A stretch of DNA of 64,000 nucleotides from Emticicia soli (GTDB taxonomy: Bacteria; Bacteroidota; Bacteroidia; Cytophagales; Spirosomataceae). The stretch is taken from NCBI RefSeq assembly GCF_037860775.1, contig NZ_JBBEWC010000006.1, positions 400,336 through 464,335 of the forward strand, read 5' to 3'. Shown in pieces: positions 52,127 to 61,005 of the stretch (positions within the stretch are counted from its first letter, which is position 1; each line of letters opens with the position of its first letter). The notes below the pieces were generated by a model. That model made no database searches, was not told the origin of the DNA, and was given only the letters and a program-made list of their open reading frames with translations. A program made the position numbers and the translations under genes.

Positions 52127-53335
52127 TTATGCGTGTGCTGGTTTCTTGCCTCTTTGCCAGAAATACAGACCTGCAAATAATACAACAAGTACTATCGGGA
52201 ACAACGTTAAAATACCGAGTACTTCTTGCCCTGCCGCTAACTCAAGTTGCTCGCCCTGAAGACCCAGACTTGCCTGGTTTGCTTTGGCTGTATCAAGCCA
52301 TTTACCGATTTGTGGATTCATGAATGCTTGAGACAACATACCGATACCACCAATCACCGACATACCTAATGCACCACTAAGTGGTACTCTTTCGGCTGTG
52401 AAACCAATCATGGTTGGCCAGAAATAAGCCACACCCATTGCAAAGAATATAGCTGCTACATAAGCCATAGTACCAGTTTGCGTACTAAACAAGTAAACAC
52501 CTATAGTAGCCAAAACTGCTGAACCTAGTAAAACACCTGTTTGGTCGAATTTATGAATGATGGCTCCACCAAAGAAACGAGCTACAGCCATTAAACCAGT
52601 AACCAAAGCTAAAATCAACATTGGCTTAGCACCACTACTTTTCAAAATTAAGCCTACCCATTGTTGTGGGCCAAACTCAGTAGTAGCAGTTAAAATCATA
52701 CATACAAATATGAAGATAAATAGCGGCGTAGCCATTGCTTTCAGGTTGTTGCCAACAGATGTTGCACCTTCAACTTTTGGCTTAGGGAATGCTTGTCCGT
52801 AAAACAAGAAAGCATAGATAAGCGTCGGAATAAGAATAAACCAGATTTGTGTCTGCCATGCAAAGCCCATAGTAGTCATTAATTCAGACAACAAACTTCC
52901 TACTACAATCCCACCAGGGAACCACATGTGGAATCTGTTTAGCATCGTATTCATTTTTGTGCCTGAATACGTATCGGCAATCAAAGGGTTACAAGCGGCC
53001 TCTGTACAACCATTACCAAGCCCAATCAAGAACGTTGAAATCAACAAACCAATGTAGCTACCACCATAGATAGTTAGAATGATTCCGGCAAAATGAGCAA
53101 AAAATGCAAACTGCATAATGATTTTCGGCCCGATAGTATGGTAAACCAATCCACCGATAATCATCGAAAGCGGAAAACCATAGAACCACATCGAGTTGAT
53201 GTATCCTACTTCTTCGCCTGTAAGGTTTAATTCTGTTTGAAGTTGAGGTAAAATACCTGCCCTGATACTGAATGAAAATGCTGTAGTAATTAGCGCAAAA
53301 CAACTTGCGTTAAAAAGACGCGAATCATTAACCAT
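52127..53335 (-). CDS. MFS transporter
   Basis: The 402-residue protein has about twelve membrane helices and MFS features such as GIGLGNGCTEAACNPLIADT-like text (FLIGLGNGCTEAACNP), a GGIVVGSLL loop and repeated glycine-rich helices. It resembles sugar or oligosaccharide permeases, but the substrate is not determinable. It lies 118 bp upstream (in transcription order, downstream) of the DUF3667 gene on the same strand. Confidence 0.88.
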   Translation of the reverse strand: MVNDSRLFNASCFALITTAFSFSIRAGILPQLQTELNLTGEEVGYINSMWFYGFPLSMIIGGLVYHTIGPKIIMQFAFFAHFAGIILTIYGGSYIGLLISTFLIGLGNGCTEAACNPLIADTYSGTKMNTMLNRFHMWFPGGIVVGSLLSELMTTMGFAWQTQIWFILIPTLIYAFLFYGQAFPKPKVEGATSVGNNLKAMATPLFIFIFVCMILTATTEFGPQQWVGLILKSSGAKPMLILALVTGLMAVARFFGGAIIHKFDQTGVLLGSAVLATIGVYLFSTQTGTMAYVAAIFFAMGVAYFWPTMIGFTAERVPLSGALGMSVIGGIGMLSQAFMNPQIGKWLDTAKANQASLGLQGEQLELAAGQEVLGILTLFPIVLVVLFAGLYFWQRGKKPAHA

Positions 53336-53453
53336 AGTGTTTATAAATTATTTTTAGGGTTTAATAAATTTCTGAACGTAAAAGTAGCTTTTTTTATATT
53401 CTTTCAAAAGAAAATGATATTTATAATTGTATTTTATACAATTAACGTGCTAT

Positions 53454-54170
53454 TTAGTGTTGATTCTTTAAAAAAGCATGGTAAATAAAGCCAATTACCA
53501 CCGAAATAAGCATTTGATTGAGTATAAACGCACCAAAAACCTTCACTCCTGTAAGCCAGAGATTCTCTTCATAGAATTGCTTGGCAGCCCAGGTAGCATA
53601 GAGTAAAAACAAAAAGAAAAACGTGTATAAAATAATGTTGTAATACTCACGAAAAAGGTTTACAAAAACAACAAATATCAACAAGAAAAATATAAACCTG
53701 AAACCACCCAGAAAACAGTGAAAGATGATGTTTTCGGCAAAGTTGTACTTCTTCTTTCTGAAAAACAACCATGTAAAAAAGGCTTGTATGGGTACAGAAG
53801 CAACAAAAATCCAGTTTACACGCTTGGTTACAATGGCCGAAATAGGGTTTGTTGTTTTGGGGTTAACATCAAACAAATGAAAATAAGAAGATAAAAAGGC
53901 TGAAATGGCTACAGTAATTAAGAAGAAATTAAAAGGGTTATAGTATTTTTTTCGTTGCCCGGCCACATACTCTTTTACTACCTCGCCCGGCCTGATAGCC
54001 AGTTCTTTTACCAGATAAAAAATTCCTGAATCGGCGTGGGTAAAGGCATGAATTACTTCATGAAAAAGAAAATGTGTATTTATGCGATGAACCGACGATT
54101 TTTGCCCACAAGTTGGGCAAAACTTGAATGATTCCTGGTTTTCCTGATGGCAATTTAGGCAGGTTTGCAT
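53454..54170 (-). CDS. DUF3667 membrane protein with zinc-ribbon
   Basis: The 238-residue protein begins with a zinc-ribbon whose Cys are C4, C7, C18 and C21 (CLNCHQENQESFKFCPTCGQ). The family signature VIHAFTHADSGIFYLVKELA follows, then GEVVKEYVAGQRKKYYNPFN and about five membrane helices. DUF3667 is a Bacteroidota family of unknown role. The next gene downstream on the same strand is the MFS transporter, 118 bp away. Confidence 0.9.
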   Translation of the reverse strand: MQTCLNCHQENQESFKFCPTCGQKSSVHRINTHFLFHEVIHAFTHADSGIFYLVKELAIRPGEVVKEYVAGQRKKYYNPFNFFLITVAISAFLSSYFHLFDVNPKTTNPISAIVTKRVNWIFVASVPIQAFFTWLFFRKKKYNFAENIIFHCFLGGFRFIFFLLIFVVFVNLFREYYNIILYTFFFLFLLYATWAAKQFYEENLWLTGVKVFGAFILNQMLISVVIGFIYHAFLKNQH

Positions 54171-54497
54171 AGAAATTGGTCGATTATTAGAGAAATAAAA
54201 GGAATTGTTAATTGTAAAATCAGATTAAACCTTTTTAATTTACACAAAGTTATAGTTTTGCCTTGCATTTGCAAATTCATGCGTTTAATGATATTGTAAA
54301 GCGTTTTTTGAAAGTAAAATTAAGATTCAACAACCTATGCACAAGCCTCTATCGGCCAATCAAATTTCTCAATAGAATTGTGTTAGCAAGGTTATCTGTC
54401 ATCGTATTAAAAACAAGGTCGTTTTTCATAGAATATGTTTATGAAAGGCGGTTTTAATTTATAGATTAATCATAATTTCAACCCTTTAGTCTACAAT
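54171..54497. promoter_or_regulatory. Divergent intergenic region with a -7-like element
   Basis: No gene is seen. TAGTTTTG at 54253-54260 matches the -7 consensus for the plus-strand Gfo/Idh/MocA operon, giving a leader of about 230 nt, with no clear -33 box. A short frame within it is not credible. Confidence 0.4.
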
Positions 54498-55646
54498 ATG
54501 CAACGAAAAATTCGAATGGGAATGGTTGGTGGCGGTCGTGGTGCTTTTATTGGCGCTGTCCACCGAACAGCTGCTGCCATTGATGGCGAAATCGACTTAG
54601 TTTGTGGGGCTTTTAGTTCTACTGCCGAAAAATCAAAAGCATCGGGCGAAGATTTAATGCTTGCTCCTGAGCGATGCTATGGCGATTTCAAAGAAATGAT
54701 TCAGAAAGAGAAACGTCGCAAAGATGGTATTGATGCGGTTTCTATTGTTACTCCTAACCACATGCACTTTGCCCCTGCCAAAATGGCCCTTGAAAACGGC
54801 TTCCATGTGATTTGTGATAAACCAGTTACTTTTACTCTTTCTGAAGCCAGAAAGCTTAAAGATATTGTTGAAAAAACAGGCCTTACCTTTGCCCTTACTC
54901 ACAATTACACGGGGTATCCGATGGTAAAGCAGGCACGTCATTTAGTACAAAGTGGTGCTTTGGGTCAAATCCGTAAAGTAGTGGTTGAATACCCACAAGG
55001 CTGGCTGGCGTTTCTGGAAGAAAAACGTGGCTACAAACAAGCCGAGTGGCGTACTGACCCTAAACGCTCGGGCATTGCCGGCGCAGTTGGCGACATTGGT
55101 ACGCACGCCGAAAACCTTGCCGAGTATATCACGGGTCTGAAAATAACAGAAATGTGTGCCGATGTAAGCACTTTTGTTGAAGGCCGCTTACTAGACGACG
55201 ACGCAAACATTTTATTACATTTTGAAGGTGGTGCTAAAGGTATTTTGCATTGCAGCCAGATTGCCAATGGCGATGAAAACAACCTGAATATACGTGTTTA
55301 TGGCGAACTAGGCAGTGTGCATTGGTATCAGCAAGAGCCTAATACTTTGGTTCATAAGTCGCAGGAGTTTCAGAAGGTTTATCGCCCGTCGGTAGGGAAT
55401 CTATGCCCTGAAGCCAAAGCTAATATCCGTCTTCCATCGGGCCATCCGGAGGGGTATCTGGAAGCATTTGCTAATATTTACCGCAATTTTGCCCGTACTG
55501 TTCGTAAACGAATGAACGGCGAAACTCCAAACGAAATAGATTTGGATTTCCCGACCATAGAAGACGGTATCAGAGGTATGCAATTTGTAGAAACGGTAAT
55601 CGCCTCAGGTAAAAGCAATACGAAGTGGGTGAAGTTTAAATCGTGA
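54498..55646 (+). CDS. Gfo/Idh/MocA oxidoreductase of a 3-keto-sugar-type operon
   Basis: The 382-residue protein has an N-terminal Rossmann domain with GGGRGAFIG at 11-19 and DKP at 107-109 in place of the usual EKP. GSGIAGAVGDIGTH-like text (IAGAVGDIGTHAENLAEY) and the C-terminal region with NGETPNEIDLDFPTIEDGIR follow. Such proteins act as sugar or glycoside dehydrogenases. It is followed by a TIM-barrel gene and a DUF1080 gene on the same strand, an arrangement of 3-keto-sugar loci in Bacteroidota. No signal peptide is present. Confidence 0.88.
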   Translation: MQRKIRMGMVGGGRGAFIGAVHRTAAAIDGEIDLVCGAFSSTAEKSKASGEDLMLAPERCYGDFKEMIQKEKRRKDGIDAVSIVTPNHMHFAPAKMALENGFHVICDKPVTFTLSEARKLKDIVEKTGLTFALTHNYTGYPMVKQARHLVQSGALGQIRKVVVEYPQGWLAFLEEKRGYKQAEWRTDPKRSGIAGAVGDIGTHAENLAEYITGLKITEMCADVSTFVEGRLLDDDANILLHFEGGAKGILHCSQIANGDENNLNIRVYGELGSVHWYQQEPNTLVHKSQEFQKVYRPSVGNLCPEAKANIRLPSGHPEGYLEAFANIYRNFARTVRKRMNGETPNEIDLDFPTIEDGIRGMQFVETVIASGKSNTKWVKFKS

Positions 55647-55669
55647 TAAAAAATAATTTAGTGATGTTT

Positions 55670-55787
55670 GTCTGAACTTTGATTTACCTGATTGAACTGA
55701 TTATAATGATTTAATACATGGTTCTTGAAGCTGTTTTTATTAATCAGTTCAATCATATAAATCAGGTAAATCACAGTTCAAGACACT
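55670..55787. repeat. Intra-operon palindromic element
   Basis: Left arm TTTGATTTACCTGATTGAAC (55678-55697) pairs with a right arm read as TTCAATCATATAAATCAGGT (55748-55767) and beyond, across an AT-rich 40-bp loop. It lies between the first two genes of the 3-keto-sugar operon. Confidence 0.85.
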
Positions 55788-55815
55788 CAATCACTCAAAA
55801 ACATAAACTAGAAAA

Positions 55816-56868
55816 ATGAAAACAATAAAAGGACCAGCAATATTTTTAGCGCAATTTCTGGGCGATGAGGCCCCTTTTAACTCTTTAGATACGATTGCCG
55901 ACTACATGGCAGACTTAGGCTATAAAGGTATTCAGATTCCTACTTGGGATAGCCGCATGATTGACCTGCAAAAAGCTGCTGAGTCGAAAACTTATACCGA
56001 CGAACTAAAAGGCAAATTAGCTGACAAAGGTTTGGAGATCACAGAACTATCAACACACTTACAAGGACAGTTGATTGCTTCGCATCCAACCTATAATGCA
56101 ATGTATGATGCTTTTGCACCTGCATCGGTACACAACAACGAAAAAGCACGCCGCAAATGGGCAGAGCAACAATTGTTGTGGGCTGCTAAGGCTTCTCAAA
56201 ATTTGGGTCTTTCTACACACGTTGGTTTCTCAGGTGCATTGGCATGGCCATTTTTATACCCTTGGCCACAACGCCCTTCTGGTCTGATTGAAACAGCTTT
56301 TAAAGAATTGGCTCGCCGTTGGAAACCAATCCTGAATGCTTTCGACGAAAGTGGTGTTGATTATTGCTATGAACTTCACCCAGGTGAAGATTTGTATGAT
56401 GGTACAACTTTCGAGATGTTCCTTGATTACCTGAAAGGACACAAACGTGCTTGTATCAACTACGACCCAAGCCACTTTTTGCTACAACAATTAGATTATC
56501 TGGCTTTCATTGACCTATACCACGACCGCATTAAGGCATTCCACGTAAAAGATGCTGAGTTTAATCCATCTGGTCGTCAGGGTGTTTATAGTGGTTATGC
56601 TGGTTGGGCAAACCGTGCCGGACGCTTCCGTTCGTTAGGTGATGGCCAGGTTGACTTCTCGGCTATTTTCAGCAAACTTTCTCAATACGACTACGATAGC
56701 TGGGCTGTATTGGAGTGGGAATGCTGCATTAAATCGTCAGAGCAAGGTGCTGCCGAAGGTGCTCCATTTATTGCGAGCCACATCATTCAGGTAGCAACCC
56801 GTGCATTTGATGATTTTGCTGCTACCGGTGCCGACGAAAAAGTAAATCGCAAAACCTTAGGTATTTAA
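55816..56868 (+). CDS. Sugar phosphate isomerase/epimerase-like TIM-barrel protein
   Basis: The 350-residue protein belongs to the xylose-isomerase-like TIM-barrel family (AP_endonuc_2). Metal ligands are seen as ELHPGED (Glu, about residue 190), NYDPSHF (Asp, His, about 225), FHVKDAEF (His, about 250) and LEWECC (Glu, about 300). Members isomerise or epimerise sugars, or open 3-keto-sugars. The gene lies between the Gfo/Idh/MocA gene and the DUF1080 gene, with which it makes a functional set. Confidence 0.88.
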   Translation: MKTIKGPAIFLAQFLGDEAPFNSLDTIADYMADLGYKGIQIPTWDSRMIDLQKAAESKTYTDELKGKLADKGLEITELSTHLQGQLIASHPTYNAMYDAFAPASVHNNEKARRKWAEQQLLWAAKASQNLGLSTHVGFSGALAWPFLYPWPQRPSGLIETAFKELARRWKPILNAFDESGVDYCYELHPGEDLYDGTTFEMFLDYLKGHKRACINYDPSHFLLQQLDYLAFIDLYHDRIKAFHVKDAEFNPSGRQGVYSGYAGWANRAGRFRSLGDGQVDFSAIFSKLSQYDYDSWAVLEWECCIKSSEQGAAEGAPFIASHIIQVATRAFDDFAATGADEKVNRKTLGI

Positions 56869-56890
56869 GCAATAGCAAGACATAATGATA

Positions 56891-56921
56891 TATAAAAGGG
56901 GCATATCTTGCCCCTTTTATA
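56891..56921 (+). terminator. Hairpin terminator
   Basis: TATAAAAGGGGCA pairs with TGCCCCTTTTATA around a TATCT loop. It lies 22 bp after the TIM-barrel stop; the following gene has its own promoter. Confidence 0.8.
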
Positions 56922-56978
56922 CGAATAAATCATCAGCTTCGTTATAGTTGGCGATTCGAACATTAAAATTTTTTCACA

Positions 56979-57011
56979 TTTGGTTTGATTTTGATTTATT
57001 ACGTACTTTTG
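56979..57011 (+). promoter_or_regulatory. Promoter of the DUF1080 gene
   Basis: TTTG at 56979-56982, a 21-nt gap and TACTTTTG at 57004-57011. The expected start near 57018 places the ATG at 57042 just downstream and excludes a longer frame from 56985. Confidence 0.6.
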
Positions 57012-57041
57012 GATTCAAAATCAACCTCAATCTTACATTAC

Positions 57042-57746
57042 ATGAAAAAAATTCAATTTGGTGGAGTGGCTTTAATGGCTCTTCTTATGACCTGCGCTAC
57101 CACTACATTTGCACAAAAAAAGGGCAAAGCAGTATCAATTTTCAACGGTAAAGACTTCACAGGCTGGCACACCTTCAATAAAACTGAACCTATTTCAGAC
57201 AAATGGCAAATAGAAGACGGTGCAATGCACCTGACAGCCAGAGGTGGCGGCGATTTAGTTACCGACAAAGAATACGAAAACTTTGAATTAGAACTTGACT
57301 GGAAAATTGCCGAAGGTGGCAATAGTGGGGTTATGTGGGGTGTAATAGAAGACAAAAAATTCTGCTGCCCATACATGACAGGCCCTGAAATGCAGGTATT
57401 AGACGACGAGCGTCATGCTGATGCTAAAGCAGGTAAAGACGGTAACCACAAAGCAGGTTCGTTATATGACCTTATTCCTCCGGCAAGTTTTGAGTATGTA
57501 AAACCAGCTGGCCAGTGGAACACTGCTAAAATGAGAATCGACCATAAAGCGAACAAAGGTACTTTCTGGTTAAATGGCAAACAAACCGTACAATTTGACC
57601 TTTCGGGTCCGGGTTGGGATGCGCTTGTTGCTAATAGCAAATTCAAAAAATGGGCAGATTTTGCTAAGTACCCTAAAGGCAAAATTGCTCTGCAAGACCA
57701 CGGTGATAAAGTGTGGTACAAAAATATTAAAATCAAAGAAATCTAA
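57042..57746 (+). CDS. Secreted DUF1080 (3-keto-disaccharide hydrolase-type) protein
   Basis: The start at 57042 gives MKKIQFGGVALMALLMTCAT, a signal peptide (cleavage near TFAQ); the earlier in-frame ATG at 56985 lies upstream of the promoter. At 234 residues it is a typical DUF1080 protein: ISIFNGKDFTGWHTF-like text (IFNGKDFTGWHTFN), DKEYENFELELDWKIAEGGN and GPEMQVLDD. Members hydrolyse 3-keto-glycosides. It may act on substrates that the Gfo/Idh/MocA and TIM-barrel genes upstream process. Confidence 0.9.
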   Translation: MKKIQFGGVALMALLMTCATTTFAQKKGKAVSIFNGKDFTGWHTFNKTEPISDKWQIEDGAMHLTARGGGDLVTDKEYENFELELDWKIAEGGNSGVMWGVIEDKKFCCPYMTGPEMQVLDDERHADAKAGKDGNHKAGSLYDLIPPASFEYVKPAGQWNTAKMRIDHKANKGTFWLNGKQTVQFDLSGPGWDALVANSKFKKWADFAKYPKGKIALQDHGDKVWYKNIKIKEI

Positions 57747-57767
57747 AATTCTTTAGATTCTTAGTTT

Positions 57768-57808
57768 CAAAAGCCTGTGTTTCTTGTACGAGACGCAGGC
57801 TTTATTTT
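57768..57808 (+). terminator. Hairpin terminator after the DUF1080 gene
   Basis: AAAGCCTGTGT pairs with ACGCAGGCTTT (one mismatch), with a T-run following. It ends the 3-keto-sugar gene set. Confidence 0.8.
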
Positions 57809-57897
57809 TTGGTATAGTTATTGATAAAGTCTTAAATAAGTATGACCTATCTCTAAATAATACTCGTTTGAGTTTTAAAATTTTATCAAGCAAAACA

Positions 57898-58239
57898 ATG
57901 AAAAGTACAAATTACCTTGCCCGATTTTTTTGTACATTGCTGTGTACATTTATTGGTATTTCTGTGGCTACCGCCTCAAATACAGCTCCAAAAAAGACAC
58001 TAAAAGAAAAAATGCTTTCAGACATTGATTTCGTAGCACCCCACAAAATAGTAGTTCCTTATGCAGGCAAAACTATTGAAACTACTGCAAAACTAATAGT
58101 AGCTAACCTCAATTATAGTAATATTACCAATTCGACAAAAGTAAATAGTATTGTGAATGCTAACACAGGTATTAAAACAGTTGCTTGCCAGGCTCCGGCT
58201 TGCACTCCGGTTACTATTACCAAAACTAAATCGTTGTGA
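57898..58239 (+). CDS. Small secreted protein, unrecognised
   Basis: The start at 57898 (MKSTNYLARFFCTLLCTFIG) gives a signal peptide; the frame is open 38 codons further upstream, but those lack signal character. The mature part, about 90 residues, is polar and Thr/Asn-rich with a late CQAPACTP. Cysteines might pair. No family is recognised. It follows the operon terminator and precedes a family G repeat. Confidence 0.5.
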   Translation: MKSTNYLARFFCTLLCTFIGISVATASNTAPKKTLKEKMLSDIDFVAPHKIVVPYAGKTIETTAKLIVANLNYSNITNSTKVNSIVNANTGIKTVACQAPACTPVTITKTKSL

Positions 58240-58582
58240 GTTTTTCGGTTTCAGGAAGCAAAGGAGTGGTTTATTAAGGTTCAATAAGCATTCTTTTCTA
58301 TCATGCGTGGATGTTTGGTTATGAACCGCTGTTTCCATTTCGGTGAATAAAACGGTCCGCCGTCGCGGTCACCGTCTAATAAAACAAAGGAATTTTATCT
58401 CTACCCCCGACTTAAACGGTCCGCCGCAGCGGTCGGGGTATACATTAAAATATTCCATTGTTACATTAGGCACCCAATTTATTGGGTGAACACAGGTATT
58501 AGCTATTACTATTGAATCGTTCTTTGAAACTAGATTTTGGCTCATACCTTTCAAAGAACGCCTATTTCTTAAACCTTAATCA
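58240..58582. repeat. Intergenic stretch with family G element, copy 3
   Basis: No gene is seen. Family G copy 3 (58335-58522) is inverted relative to copy 2. Its split end palindrome has CGGTCCGCCGTCGCGG (58353-58368), the complement of the insert in copy 2. GATTTTGGC words at 58533-58540 echo the outer arms of copy 2. Confidence 0.9.
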
Positions 58583-58945
58583 CTACTTCTTGCTCAACTT
58601 CTCTTTTGCTTCTTCACTACTGCTTACAAAACTCACGGCACGGCCATTATTGCTTTCATAAATAAAATCACGCAGGCTCTTGCTTGTGTATTTCGAGAAG
58701 TCGCCAACGATGGCAAGCGGAACACGATAATTTGAAAATTTCTGTAGAATTTCTCCTGCAAGCTTTGTCTTCAAATCAAAGAAATCGGGTGTTATGTTCT
58801 TGGCATGAATAATCACTTTTTCAGCACCCGAATACGTAGCATTTGCCATTACATCAAGTGCATCTTGCACATCTTTAATCACTATCTCGTCGGCAATCAA
58901 TTCTGCTATAAAAACTCCGTTGTGGTTTGTTATTTCAATGTTCAT
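58583..58945 (-). CDS. DUF4180 family protein
   Basis: The start MNIEITNHNGVFIAELIADE at 58945 gives a 120-residue protein matching DUF4180 in length and content; a frame to 59002 adds 19 residues. KVIIHAKNITPDFFDLKTKL and the C-terminal FIYESNNGRAVSFVSS are the family phrases. Function is unknown, with STAS-like fold resemblance suspected. Single gene. Confidence 0.85.
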   Translation of the reverse strand: MNIEITNHNGVFIAELIADEIVIKDVQDALDVMANATYSGAEKVIIHAKNITPDFFDLKTKLAGEILQKFSNYRVPLAIVGDFSKYTSKSLRDFIYESNNGRAVSFVSSSEEAKEKLSKK

Positions 58946-59118
58946 ATTTTTCAGTCGTTTCTGGCTCAAAGATAGAGTTTTTGCTTCTTCACTTGTTATC
59001 ATTACCCATTTATCAACAAAAAAAATACCCCTTGGTTTAAACGCTGAGCGTTGTTGCTTGTCTAAGTTGTTTTGTCTGACAATAAAGATTAAAGTTTATT
59101 CGTTTGACTTAAATTGGT

Positions 59119-59126
59119 TACTTTTG
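59119..59126 (+). promoter_or_regulatory. Putative -7 element TACTTTTG of the M23 gene
   Basis: The octamer matches TAnnTTTG, 28 bp upstream of the ATG at 59154. A -33 box is not clear. Confidence 0.45.
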
Positions 59127-59153
59127 CAAATCTTTTAACAAAAAAAGTCAGGA

Positions 59154-59795
59154 ATGAAGAAAATAACATTAGGTTTTTTAATGATTTTTGGATGCATTAA
59201 TTTAGGTTTTTCTCAGAACATTGCCCTCAACACTTCAACAAAAACAATCAAAGAAGATAATTGGAAAGGATTAAGTCCACTGCTTGAAGTAAATGACATT
59301 CTCCGCTATATTTACAGCGACCCTCTCAAAGAAAATTACATACATACGATCCCTGCAGGTTATCCCCTCGACAAAGACATTCACATCAATTCCTTTTATG
59401 GTTCACGTAATCATCCCGTTCACCAAGTGGCGAAGTTTCATCGTGGAATTGATTTGAAAGGAGGCACGGGCGAAAAAGTGTATGCAACAGGCGAAGGCGA
59501 AGTGGTAGAAGCTGGTTATAAAAGCGACATCGGCAATTATGTAAAAATCAAACACTTGTATGGTTTTGAGTCTATTTATGGGCACTTGAGCAAAATATCT
59601 GTAAAGAAAGGGCAGAAAGTGTCACGCCGCCAGTTATTAGGTAAAGTAGGTGCAACAGGTACTGTTACAGGCCCGCATCTGCACTATACTTTAAAGAAAA
59701 ACAATCAGTTTATCGACCCATTCGATTTTCTGTTTCTCGATTTCGAATCTGAAGGTATCAGCTTTATGTGGCAACAGAAAGGCAAACTCGCCTGA
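59154..59795 (+). CDS. M23-family metallopeptidase
   Basis: The 213-residue protein has a signal peptide (MKKITLGFLMIFGCINLGFS-Q), then a LysM-free linker and an M23 domain with zinc ligands H96 and D100 (KFHRGIDLKGG) and H177 in GPHLHYTL; H144 and H175 are the remaining active-site His. It cleaves peptidoglycan peptides in the envelope. It is a single gene followed by a terminator. Confidence 0.93.
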   Translation: MKKITLGFLMIFGCINLGFSQNIALNTSTKTIKEDNWKGLSPLLEVNDILRYIYSDPLKENYIHTIPAGYPLDKDIHINSFYGSRNHPVHQVAKFHRGIDLKGGTGEKVYATGEGEVVEAGYKSDIGNYVKIKHLYGFESIYGHLSKISVKKGQKVSRRQLLGKVGATGTVTGPHLHYTLKKNNQFIDPFDFLFLDFESEGISFMWQQKGKLA

Positions 59796-59821
59796 TGTGA
59801 GCAGAAGATTAGAGAAAAGAA

Positions 59822-59846
59822 GAGCCCCATTGAGGGCTTTTTTTAT
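59822..59846 (+). terminator. Hairpin terminator after the M23 gene
   Basis: AGCCC pairs with GGGCT around CATTGA, followed by seven Ts. Confidence 0.75.
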
Positions 59847-59983
59847 TGGCGTAAGGCTTAAAAATGCTTTTAACTAAAGTGGTTTATCTAATTAATATAC
59901 AAAAAATTCATCTTATTATACAGAGTGCCTCATAAATCAATAATTATGTATAATTTTGAGAAATTAAACTGTTATTAACCCCA

Positions 59984-60997
59984 TTGAAAAAGAAGAGGTC
60001 TATCTACGATGTTGCCAACGAGCTTCAGGTTTCGGTAACTACACTATCTTTTGTACTGAATGGCAAAGGCCAAGAAAAAAGAATCAGCAAAGAAGTAATC
60101 AATAAAATTGAAGCCTATATTAAAGAAATAGGCTACCAACCCAATCATTTAGGCCGCAGTTTAAGCACCGGAAAGAGCAAAACCATAGGCATGATTGTTG
60201 GCGATATAAACAACCCTTTCTTCTCTGAAGTAGCCAGCGTTATAGAGAAAATTGCCGTGAAAGCCGGTTATACGCTCATTGTGGCTAGTTCGAACAACGA
60301 ACTGAACCAGATGAAGTCGGTAATAAAACTATTGAACGACCGTAATGTAGACGGCTTTATTATATCGCCGGTTGCAGGTATTGAAGAAGTAATTGCCGAC
60401 CTGAAGAAGGACGAAAAACCAATGATTATCTACAATTGCTATTTTCCCGAGCTCAATACTTTCAATATATTGGTCGATAATAAACAAGGGGCATTTGAAG
60501 CGACCAGCCACCTTTATGATAACGGCTTCCGTAACATTGCTTGTATCACACTCGACCTTTACAGCCAAGTTGACCGTATTGGCGGTTATAGCGATTTTCT
60601 GGCATCAAAAAATCTGGACACGCATATTCTTCAATTGCCTTACGAACTGAATTACGAAGAAATAATCAATAAGATCAGCCATTTTCTTACCTCAAACGAA
60701 AACCTGGACGCTGTGTTTTTCAGTACCAACTTCCTTACCCTTGGTGGCTTGAAAGCACTTAGCAAGTTGGGTGGTAAATATGCACAAATGGGTATCGTAA
60801 GTTTCGACGACCATTTATTGTATGATGTACTGAATCCGGGTATTACGGCTATCAAACAACCGATAACAGAAATCTCGTCGACTATCATTAACAACCTGCT
60901 TGAAATGCTCGATGTCTCTGGCAACAAAGTGACCGAACCTCAAACCATTATATTTCCGGTTGAATTAATAGTTCGACAATCGTCTTTTAAACGCTGA
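59984..60997 (+). CDS. LacI-family transcriptional regulator
   Basis: The first codon is TTG at 59984; the in-frame stop TGA at 59957 leaves no ATG upstream, and homologues start with the same MKKKRSIYDVA. At 337 residues it has a LacI HTH (residues 5-24, SIYDVANELQVSVTTLSFVL) and a periplasmic-binding-like ligand domain (TIGMIVGDINNPFFSEV). It is 9 bp upstream of the Crp-like gene. Regulated genes are not obvious; sugar use is expected. Confidence 0.92.
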   Translation: MKKKRSIYDVANELQVSVTTLSFVLNGKGQEKRISKEVINKIEAYIKEIGYQPNHLGRSLSTGKSKTIGMIVGDINNPFFSEVASVIEKIAVKAGYTLIVASSNNELNQMKSVIKLLNDRNVDGFIISPVAGIEEVIADLKKDEKPMIIYNCYFPELNTFNILVDNKQGAFEATSHLYDNGFRNIACITLDLYSQVDRIGGYSDFLASKNLDTHILQLPYELNYEEIINKISHFLTSNENLDAVFFSTNFLTLGGLKALSKLGGKYAQMGIVSFDDHLLYDVLNPGITAIKQPITEISSTIINNLLEMLDVSGNKVTEPQTIIFPVELIVRQSSFKR

Positions 60998-61005
60998 TAC
61001 ATTTT

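Noticed and set aside
54263..54457. 64-codon frame in the leader of the Gfo/Idh/MocA operon
   Set aside because: Basic, irregular composition; lies in the probable 5' leader; no resemblance to any family.
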